From: Symbiodinium natans | Lineage: Eukaryota; Sar; Dinophyceae; Suessiales; Symbiodiniaceae | Reading direction: 5' to 3' | Assembly (NCBI GenBank): GCA_905221605.1 | Contig: CAJNDS010002562.1 | Span: 1 to 60,000, forward strand | DNA length: 60,000 bases | Shown here: piece after piece, positions 21,801-32,554 of the stretch | How the letters are laid out: each line of letters starts with the position of its first letter | How positions within the stretch are numbered: the stretch's first letter is position 1 | The notes under the pieces: generated by a model | What the model was told of the DNA's origin: nothing | The model's database searches: none | The model's input: the letters and a program-made list of their open reading frames with translations, nothing else | Program-made: the position numbers and the translations under genes

Positions 21801-24800
21801 ATCGAGGGTTCACGGGTTTAGCGGATTTAGCGCCCACCACATGTTGTTGGACCAGATGAAGGCATACCAGAAACCTCCCGAATTGGTTGAATTTGCCCGG
21901 GGCTTTCGCCAAAATGGCAACAGAGACATACATACAGTCAGGCACAATTTCAAAATGCAGATGGAGCTTAACCCTTGGACGTTGCTGTGCTCCAATAACC
22001 CAGCAATCTCGAAGTTCACATTCAGTCCTCAGCCCCTTCAAACCAAGCCCTCAGCAATCCCAAACCTTCAAAGTTTTTTGGGTTTAGGGGTTTCGAGTTC
22101 AAGGCTTCGGAGGTTTAGGGCTGTCGAGGGGTTTAGGGGTCTTGGAAGTCTTGGGCCACATTCTTGTTGGCCCAGAACTTGGGCTGGGGTGTGGGTGCAG
22201 ACTGCCAGCTCTGAAGTTTGGCTAAAGCCCTTGCAAAGCCTAAACCCTAAACTCTAAACCCTAAACCCTAAACCCTAAACCCTTAACCCTAAACCCTAAA
22301 CCCTGTTACTAATCCGCAACCCTAAACAGCCACCACAAAGCCTCAACCCTAAACCCTCAAACCCACAGCACCTGCAGCCACGTGGAGCCAGTCGGTGTGC
22401 CTGGGTCGTTTCCGGCATGGTGCCTGCCATTTAGGGCTGAGGGTTTAGCGTTTAGGGTTAGGGTTTAGGGTTTAGGGTTAAGGATTAAGGGTTTAGGGTT
22501 TAGGGTTAAGGGTTAAGGGTTAAGGGTTTAGGGTTTAGGGTTTAGGGTTTAGGGTTTAGGGTTTAGGGTTTAGGGTTTAGGGTTTAGGGTTTAGGGTTTA
22601 GGGTTTAGGGTTTAGGGTTTAGGGTTAGGTTTAGGGTTTAGGGTTTAGGGTTTAGGGTTTAGGGTTTAGGGTTTAGGGTTTAGGGTTTAGGGTTTAGGGT
22701 TTAGGGTTTAGGGTTTAGGGTTTAGGGTTTAGGGTTTAGGGTTTAGGGTTACCGTCTCAAGTCCGCGTTCTAAAAGCACAGGAGATGTCACAAAGAGAAA
22801 CCGACTCGCGCTGAAGGGGGATGGGCGTGTGAACGTGGATGCCGCATGGGTGTAAACGAGGGACTGTGCAGGGATTGCTTTGTAATCCACACGTCCACCC
22901 CACCCAACCCCCAACCCCAGTAGAAAGAGTGCAACAGGCCCATTAAGCATCAGTACGAAGCACTCGGGAACTCGGCTTTTCCCGGCTTCATAGAACTGAG
23001 TTGGGGACCTTACACTTGAGTCTTCTGGGTTGATGTCATGCCTAGTTCAGGATTTAGTTTTTAGGGCTTAAGATTAAAACTGTTCAGAGTTAGGTCTTAG
23101 GAACTTCTTAGGATTTAGGTTCCAGGGTCCTGCTAGCGGTTTCGTGAGCTCAGGATCGTGTACGGCTCTGAAGCTTGTCGGGGCTTGCGGGTTTAGGGGT
23201 TTTTTGGGTTAGTTCAGGCCCCTAAAATGTACGGAACCCTAAACCCTAAACCCTAAAGCCTAAACCTAAACCCTAAACCCTAAACCCTAACAGTCCTGCG
23301 GCCTCGTGCATCCTCGGCCCCTCTTGCCGGGCGCGAGCTGGGCGGGGGAAGGCGGTCGAGCAACAGCAGTGGCAGGGTCTCCTCTGTCAGTTGGGATTTG
23401 GGGTTTTTCGTATGGTTTTCTTAAGGGTTTACAGGGGTTTTAGGGTTTTTTGTATGGTCTTCTGAAGGGTTTTTCTGGGGTTCCAGTACTCTAAGGTAGT
23501 TTGGAGTTTAGGGCTTAGGGCTTAGGGGTTTTTGGGGGTTTTAGTGTTGTTGTGGGGTTGTGGGGTTGCGGGGATGTCTGTTTAAGGTCGGCGCCCTGAA
23601 AACCGAGCGCAAGGAAGCCCACGTCAAGCCCCGCCTCTGCGTGGCCAGCCACCTTGTCCCAACTCAGCTGCGCATCAAACTCGGCCCTCTGCACGGAGTC
23701 CATGCAAGGCTCGATGATCATCTGTTCGACAAGGCTGGTGACTGACTTGCGACTCGAGCATGCACCCTCCAGTCCCTAAACCCTGAACCCCAAACCCTAA
23801 ACCCTAAACCCTAATCCCCCCGGAACTGTGAGGTGCGTGGGCCATGAGGGGGGCCTCGGCAAAGCGCCGTTCCCATTCTGGTCTCTCGCTTTCCGTCAGC
23901 GCGGGCTGCGCTGTGGAACGAGAAGCAAACATCAGCTTGCCTGCATGGTGGTTCAGGACTCAGGGAACTTTGGGGGTTTTAGGGTTTAGGGTTCAGAGCT
24001 GAGGGCTTAAGAAGTTCAGGGCTTGGGACGCTTTCGGGTTTAGGAAGCTTCGGGAGTTTAGGGCTCGATCCCCATTAGAGTCAGGCATCTCCCAGTCCTG
24101 CAATGTCCATCAGAAGCCCGGCGGGAGGGGCTCCAAGAATTTGCGACAGAACATCCCAGTCGGCCCTGATGTGCTCCAGAATGCTCATGATATTCTGCAC
24201 AGCACCAGCCGAAGTCTCCATGAGCTTGGCAAGGAACGCCGAGTGGAGCAAGAAGTGCAGTGCTCGAAAGGACAGGGGCGAGATCTTCCGAACGGAGAGG
24301 CGTCGTTCACGAGAGGCACCATGCAGAAAGTATCCTGGCAGTCGCGGCACACCTATCCATACCTGTCTACGATATGTCAGCAGCGGCCCCTAGGCCTCAA
24401 CACGTACATGCTCTGAGAACCAGTGATGTCTCGACTATCCCCGTTTTGTTCATCGGTCCTGACTTGGACTGCAGGCTTGCTGCGTTGACAATTGGTTTTG
24501 CATCGACTCGCCTGTTACCATGCCGGGCGTACTCATAGCCACCTATGCGACGTCGGCATTGAGGGCACGTGCTTTCCTGCACAGCTTGCCCGCAATCTGC
24601 GACGATAAACCGGTAACCGCATTGGCAGTCATACCTGGTGTGTCCACGCCAATGTGCGTTGAAGTTGCCCTCATTTAGAGCTTGAAGAATCACCTGCATC
24701 AAGCAGTAATGGAGCGAAAACAGGATGCATGTGCCGCGAACTTCCAAGCTTGCTTGCCTGCTCTTCGTCGTCCGGCATGGCAGGCAAGAAACTGCCAACT

Positions 24801-27800
24801 CCTCCGTCAATTGCGAGCTTCAGCGGGTAGGAGAGACCTGCAGATCTCTCGCAGACATCAAGCAGCCGCCTCAACATGAAGATTGCCCCAACCTTCCTAG
24901 GGCCTAGACTCTACATAACCTCTGACTCCCCTAATGACTTCCAGGTTGCGTGCGCACCAGGCGCCCAGTGTGTCAAGATTAGACAAGACATGGAAGAATG
25001 CAACTACCTAGTTCCTAGATGTTTAGTTCGATGTCCTCGCGCAGCACTGTGCCAATTAGTGCTTCAACACGCGCGGGTGGCTGGCACGACAAGTTGTTGT
25101 CGCGCCGGCAAAACTGACACCCATCAAGCGTGGCTATTTCCCCGGTCTTGGCTGGTTGAGAGGCCAAACAGCCTAGATACCCTGAACACGAAACCCAAAC
25201 CCCTAAATCAACCCTGAACCCTAAACCCTAAACCGTACCGCTAACAGACCCTTTATAACACCCAAATCCCGATGTAGACCCTGAGAACAAGGAGCTGCGA
25301 TGCCTGACACAGGAGCGGCCGCGATGGCAGCGGCCACGTGCAAGCCGGTCAGGAGCGGGAGCTGCTCACCTTGGCCGCCGGCCTGCAGGGAGAAAAGGGC
25401 TTCTGAGGGTTTAGGGTTTAGGGTATAGGGTTTAGGGTTTGGGGTTTAGGGTTTAGGGTTTAGGGTTTAGGGTTTAGGGTCTAGGGTTTAGGGTTTAGGG
25501 TTTAGGGTGTAGGGGCGTTTAGGATGTAAGGATTGTTTAAGTTTCTGGGGTTTGGGGTTCAAGGCTCAAAGGGTCCTAGGGAGTCGGGGAGTGGGCTTGG
25601 GGCTGCACTTGGCAGAAACTCCCGTCGGCAGGGTTTGACAGGTTCATGGGTTTAGAATTCAGGTTAAGGGTTCAGTTCAGAGTTTAGCGTTCGGGCAGGT
25701 TAAGGGTAGAGAGTCGAGGTCAAGGGTGTTCAGGGTTCAGGGTTGAGGGTTTACGGGCTAATGGGGGAGACTGACTTCTTAGAAAATAAGAACTGCAAAT
25801 GCTTTCCTCGACCCTGCACCTCGCTGCCTGAACCCTGAGACTTCAAACCTCCCAAGCCCGAAACCTTAAGCATTAAACCAGAAACCCCAGGACGGCCTCA
25901 AGCCTTTTGCTCTTAACCCTCAAACCCTCGAAACCCAAGGCCCTAAACCCTAAACTTTAAACCCTACAACCTAAACCGTAAACACCCTGAACCCCACCAT
26001 CCTCACCTGCAAGCACTGGCGCAGGGCTGGCGGCAGTGCGGCAAGGTCGGCCCTTGAGCTGCTGCGGATCAAGGGGTGAAGGAGTCCTCCCTGAACCCTA
26101 AGCCCCAAAGGGTTGGGGTTGGGGTTTGGGGTTGTGCACGGTTTCTTGGAGCATTTCCCAAAAGCCCACAATTCTAGAACCTCATTCCAGGAACAGGGTT
26201 GAGGGTGTGATTTTTGTTTGGCCTGGGGGGGGAATGTCTCCGGCGTGCTGGTCGATGTCCAGTTTTGCGAGGGTTGAAGATTCATCCTTCGACCACTGAA
26301 TCCTCGCCAACCCCCGAGAGAGGCTGCAAACAGACGACTCCTGAAGATGGTGAATATGTTTTTGACGACTCAATATGGGATCTGATGCTTTTCGACTGCA
26401 AAATACTGGGGGGGGGGGGGATTAAACAACTCTATCCGCAACTCATCTTGAGAAGCCCCCTGAGCAGAACATGTCCGAAGCCATTAGGCTCCAACCTCTC
26501 AAACTCTTTCCCAAAAAACTCCTTCAACTGCTCAGAGGGTTCAGGGTTGAGGGTCTTGGGGTTATGGGCTAAACCCTAAACCCTAAACCCTAAACCCTGA
26601 ACCCTAAACCCTAAACCCTAAACCGCGCCTCAGTAGGCCGGGCAGGTCCTGCAGCTCCGGCTGCGCGGCCAGCCAGCGTCGCCCCTGCTCCCGCAGCTCG
26701 CGGTTGGGCCCCTGCCATTCTTCCGAAGGTTTAGGGTTTAGGGTTTAGGGTTTAGGGTTTGGGGTTTAGGGTTTAGGGTTTAGGTTTAGGGTTTAGGGTT
26801 TAGGGTTTAGGGTTTAGGGTTTAGGGTTTAGGGTTTAGGGTTTAGGGTTTAGGGTTTAGGGTTTAGGGTTTATGGTTAGGGTTTAGGGTTTAGGGTTTAG
26901 GGTTTAGGGTTTAGGGTTTAGGGTTTAGGGTTTAGGGTTTAGGGTTTAGGGTTTAGGGTTTAGGGTTTAGGGTTTAGGGTTTAGGGTTTAGGTTTAAGGT
27001 TTAGGGTTTAGGGCTTAAGGTTCTGGGCAGCTCGGGTGGGAACTCCAGGGTCAGGGCTTGACCCCCCCCAACTTTAACTGTCGAATTGGCTGAGAGGCAG
27101 GGGGGGATGAGGTTAGGGCTCAGGGCTTATGTTGAGAGGTGTTTGTAGGATTTTTAGGTTTATTGGGTTTACAGGGTTTATAGGGCTTATAGTGTTTTTA
27201 GGGTTTGTAGGGTTTCTCGTGTTTACAGGCTTTAGCGGCTTTGTAGGGCATGCGGGTTGGGTAGGGTGTGGGCCTGGTCTGAGCACAGGAGGCTCGAGGA
27301 GGCCGCGAAGACGCCGAAGCGCCAAATCCCAGCGCCTGCCTCTGGCAGATTTGCTTTGAGTTTGAGGGTTTTAGGGTTTTTGGGTTTAGAGTTTAAGGGC
27401 CTTTGGGTTTCGGGGTTTTTGGGTTTGGGGGGTCCGCTGACCCTGGCGGCATGTTGGATAGGGGGGGGCGGGGGGGGCGGGGGAGGAGGGGGGGGGGGGG
27501 TGGGGTTTTGTGCGGCCCCCCCCCCCCCCCCTACCACCCCCCCTTCCCCCCACACCCACCCCCCCCCCCCCCCCCCCCCACACCCCCCCCCCCAGAACCC
27601 CCCCCCCACCCGTAATCAGGCATCAAAGAGGGCCACCCACACCTGCTACCCCCCCCCACCCAAACACGGGTGCTGGGTCTGGCCTTTGTTCAACAAATTG
27701 CCCCAAGCTGCTTCAGCTCCTAAACTGTTTGGGTCCTGGTACCCCCCTTCACAGAGGCGCGAGCGTTTCACAACTTTTTGGGATTCTGCCGAGCAGGCTG

Positions 27801-30800
27801 CGATGCTCTTCGAACCATGCGATGAGGAAAGCATCCTTTGAGCCGACGAGCGGGCTTAGACCTTTCAACTATGCTCTGGCGGGGTCGGCGGCTTGAGCCG
27901 GAGGCTCTAAATCCGGCCCCCGCGCCGCCCGTGGTCCAGGGCGGAGCCCGCGTCGCACTAAAGCGCTAGCTTTAAGGGGCGAGCGCCCGAGCCGCCGACC
28001 CCGCCCAAGATTGCTTCAAATTCGCGCGGGGCCCTTCGGGAGGCCTCCGAAACGGCATCCAAGGGGACGCAACACGCGGTGGTGCGAAAAGCACGAAAAC
28101 CTCGTAAAAACCATGGGTTTTTGCGAAAAACCGAGGCCACAAAACACCCGCAGCACCCCATTAAACCCTCACGGGCGCGCATCATCGACCCTAGCTTTTC
28201 ACATGGGGCGCGCGCCAGGCCGAAACCATGTTTTTCAAGGTTTGGGGGGGGTACCGGAAGCCCAAAACCAGGCGAGCATCATGAGCATCAGCAGCCCTGG
28301 CCCGCGGACCCAAGGCAAGAAAAAACGCTGAAAAACGCTGAAATCACCGTAAATACCGTGTTTTTATGAGGGTTTTCACGCGTGCCTCCGACCCCCACCC
28401 TTGTTGCCCTTGACCCGCCCCCAAAGTGCGCATCATCGAAACCCACGTCGGGGGGGGGGTCTGCTGATGCTGCTGATGCGCGGGGGTCCGGGGCATCATC
28501 GAGCCATCGTTTCTCACGTGGGCTTCGTGGGCCTCCGGGCCCACGGCCCAGAGACCCAGCTGATGCTCATGATGCTCGGTTTGGGGGGGTGTTCCAACAG
28601 CAGAAAACCTCGTCAATACCGAGTGTTTTGTGGGTCCACGTAAAAACGCCCTAAAATCGCTCATTTTATGCGCTCGAACGGCTTCGTGCCTACAAAACAC
28701 CCGAACAGCAGGACCCCGAATGCCCTTAAGGGCATTCGGGGACTTGTTTTTGGGGGTTTCGTGGGCACGCAAGTGTTCAAGCACATACAATCGGCGTGTT
28801 TAAGGGGGTTTTGGATGGCCTGGGGGAGGCCGCTGATGCTCATGATGCTCCCTTTCCTGGGTCCCAAAAGGCTTCCCAAGCCCAAAAACACGTGTTTACA
28901 GCGTTTTCTGAAGGTTTTTCGAAGGCAAAACGCATGCATAGAATGCTTTTAAGGCCCCCAAACCAACCCCACTGATGCTCCTGATGCGGGTGCGCGCGCG
29001 CGCGCGCGGCGCGCGCGCGCGGGGGGGGGGTGGGGGAGGGAGGGGTGGCGAAGGCAGGAGAAAGAGAGACAGAGAGAAGGAGAGGACAAAGACACGGGAA
29101 AGAGAAGACAGTGCCAAGGTTCAAGGTTTCGTGCTTTGGGGGGCGGGGGCCGGCCCGTGCCGCTAGGCCTGAAATCCGGCCCCCGCGCCGCCCGTGGTCC
29201 AGGGCGGAGCCCGCGTCGCACTAAAGCGCTAGCTTTAAGGGGCGAGCGCCCGAGCCGCCGACCCCGCCCAAAATTGCTTCAAATTCGCGCGGGGCCCTTC
29301 GGGAGGCCTCCGAAACGGCATCCAAGGGGACGCAACACGCGGTGGTGCGAAAAGCACGAAAACCTCGTAAAAACCATGGGTTTTTACGAAAAACCGAGGC
29401 CACAAAACACCCGCAGCACCCCATTAAACCCTCACGGGCGCGCATCATCGACCCTAGCTTTTCACATGGGGCGCGCGCCAGGCCGAAACCATGTTTTTCA
29501 AGGTTTGGGGGGGGTACCGGAAGCCCAAAACCAGGCGAGCATCATGAGCATCAGCAGCCCTGGCCCGCGGACCCAAGGCAAGAAAAAACGCTGAAAAACG
29601 CTGAAATCACCGTAAATACCGTGTTTTTATGAGGGTTTTCACGCGTGCCTCCGACCCCCACCCTTGTTGCCCTTGACCCGCCCCCAAAGTGCGCATCATC
29701 GAAACCCACGTCGGGGGGGGGGGTCTGCTGATGCTGCTGATGCGCGGGGTCCGGGGCATCATCGAGCCATCGTTTCTCATGGGCTTCGTGGGGGGGTCCG
29801 GGCCCACGGCCCAGAGACCCAGCTGATGCTCATGATGCTCGGTTTGGGGGGGTGTTCCAACAGCAGAAAACCTCGTAAATACCGAGTGTTTTGTGGGTCC
29901 ACGTAAAAACGCCCCTAAAATCGCTCATTTTACGCGCTCGAACGGCTTCGTGCCTACAAAACACCCGAACAGCAGGACCCCGAATGCCCTTAAGGGCATT
30001 CGGGGTCTTGCTTTTGGGGGTTTCGTGGGCACGCAAGCGTTCAAGCACATACAATCGGCGTGTTTAAGGGGGTTTTGGATGGCCTGGGGGAGGCCGCTGA
30101 TGCTCATGATGCTCCCTTTCCTGGGTCCCAAAAGGCTTCCCAAGCCCAAAAACACGTGTTTACAGCGTTTTCTGAAGGTTTTTCGAAGGCAAAACGCATG
30201 CATAGAATGCTTTTAAGGCCCCCAAACCAACCCCACTGATGCTCCTGATGCGGGTGCGCGCGCGCGCGCGCGCGCGCGGGGGGGAGGGAGGGGTGGCGAA
30301 GGCAGGAGAAAGAGAGACAGAGAGAAGGAGAGGACAAAGACACGGGAAAGAGAAGACAGTGCCAAGGTTCAAGGTTTCGTGCTTTGGGGGGCGGGGGCCG
30401 GCCCGTGCCGCTAGGCCTGAAATTTAGGTTTTAGGGTTTTTGGGCTTTTGGGTTTGGGGGTTTTGGGTTTTGGGTTTTGGGGTTTTGGGGTTTTGGGGTT
30501 TTGGGGTTTTGGGGTTTTGGGGTTTTGGGGTTTTGGGGTTTTGGGGTTTTGGGGTTTTGGGGTTTTGGGGTTTTGGGGTTTTGGGGTTTTGGGGGTTTGG
30601 GGTTTTGGGGTTTTGGGGTTTTGGGGTTTTGGGGTTTTGGGGTTTGGGGTTTTGGGGTTTTGGGGTTTTGGGGTTTTTGGGGTTTTGGGGTTTTGGGGTT
30701 TTGGGGTTTTGGGGTTTTGGGGCTTTGGGGCTTTAGGGTTTCGGGCTAAAAGTGCGATGGGCTTCGTGTTCCGACTTAGGGCTGTAGGCCTCGGACCCCA

Positions 30801-32523
30801 ACTAATCCCTAAATCGTGGAACATCAAACCCGAAACCGCTGAACCCTTAAAAACCCTCAATTCAACGCCCTAAACTATTCACCCTATACCCCAAGCCCTA
30901 AACCCTAAGCCCTAAACCCTAAACTATGAACCCTATACCCTAAACCCTAAACTGTGAACCCTATACCCTGAGCCCTAAGCCCTAAGGCTTGAGCCCCAAA
31001 CCCTCAAGCCCAAACCCTCCTTTAGACCCTATAACCTCCAAAACCCTAAACCCCAAACCGCTCCACCCAAGGTTTGGGGTATCGGTGTGGGGTATAGGGT
31101 TTAGGGTTTAAGGCCCCTCGAACCCCTAAACCCTAAACCTCCAAACCCTAAACCCTAAACCCTAAACCCTAAACCTAAACCCTAAACCCTAAACCCTAAA
31201 CTCCCCAACCCTCGCTGCAACTCCGGGGCCTTCCCGGCCAGCGCGGCTAAGTCGGCCGCCTGGCGAAGCAGCAGAGCTCGCTGGATGGCCTCTGATTTCG
31301 GGGGTTTCGGGTTGAGGGCTTAGGGTTTAGGGTTTAGGGTTTAGGGTTTAGGGTTTAGGGTTTAGGGTTTAGGGTTTAGAATCCAGATGTAATGGCAAGA
31401 GGGTTCAGGTTTAGGTGTTAGGGGAAGTTTAGCGTATGACTGCTTCGCCGGGCCATCAGAGTTTGGGGCTGAGCTCTTCAAGCTGTTCGCGGTTTGTGTG
31501 GGGGGTCAGCCCTCAACTCTAATACTCCTAGCCCTGAGGATTTTAAGCTTCCTTCCCAGCTGTTAGTGCCCCATACCTGCAACTGCTACCTTCACACGTT
31601 ATGATTTCTACTAGTAAGCTCTTATGAATGATACGAGTGTGAGTGTTGAGACTATGACGTACTAGTTTGAACATTGCGATCTTACGTTTATTCTCCTTGT
31701 TCTGACTGTTTATGACTGCCGTGATTATGGGTTGTTGCGCTCGTGAGTTCGATTGCGATTACACATATGGTTTAGAGTCAGCGCTGCGCATAAGATTGTG
31801 CCAATCATGCCCGCTGTTCAAGGGCAATGACAGAAGCACTTAAACACACCAGCCCCACCGATGGAAATTCCGAGCAAATAACCCAACGGTTTCGGATTTA
31901 GGTTTGGATTCAGAGCTTGGAGTTTAGGGGCTTCCCTAAACCCTAAACCCTAAACCTTAAACCTTGAACCCTAAACCCTAAACCGCTAGGGCTTGGAGTT
32001 TAGGGGCTTCAGGGTCTAAAGCAGCAAATGCGCCTCGGCCCACTCCACCGCCTCGGGGCAAAAGCCGCCCAGGAAGATTTGGAGGTGGCCGGCAAGTAGG
32101 GGCACGTCTCCTGCTGGTTGGTTTAGGGTTGAAGGTGTTCCGGGAGGGGGGGGGGTTTGAAGGGTTGAGGCTGTTGCAGGGCGAAATGCTAGGGTTCTAG
32201 GGTTGACAGTAGGGCTCGAGTTTTGGGTTTAGGGGCTTGGGGGTCTAGGGGTTTGGGGTTTTGTGGATGTAGGGGTTTAGGGGCGTTTAGGGGTTTGGCG
32301 TTTAGGGGCGTCGGGGTTTAGGGGTTTAGGGCAGTTCAGGCTCTAGGGCTTTGTTGAGGCCTCCAAGGTCTGCTCAACTCGACGGCTTCGACGACGAGCT
32401 CGCTCTGTAGCCCTAAACCCCAAACCCTAAAGCTCCGTAGCCCTATCCGAATCTTGGAACTCGACCCTAGAGCGCAAACACCCCAGCCCACGATCACCTC
32501 CACTCACCCTCCCCCCTCACAAC

Positions 32524-32554
<31 letters not shown>

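Noticed and set aside
21908-21918. Dinoflagellate spliced-leader relic (GCCAAAATGGC core)
   Set aside because: Only the 11-bp palindromic core matches; flanking bases differ from the leader and it lies mid-intron, so chance is likely.
21832-22025. Plus-strand exon in intron 47 (MLLDQMKAYQKPPELVEFAR)
   Set aside because: Attractive composition, but the minus strand is also open, no partner exons exist and it opposes the host gene; not supported enough to list.
27904-30422. Frames of 90-150 codons in the duplicated 1.26-kb units
   Set aside because: Equally long frames on both strands in both copies, no motifs, no splice context; composition-driven.
30440-30873. Open frames of up to 149 codons in the GGGGTTTT array
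   Set aside because: Pure repeat translation (GFWGFGVLGF / NPKTPKPQ); no coding signal.
32361-32404. Additional exon between exons 33 and 34 (SELVVEAVELSRP)
   Set aside because: Exons 33 and 34 already join in phase, and including this piece breaks it.
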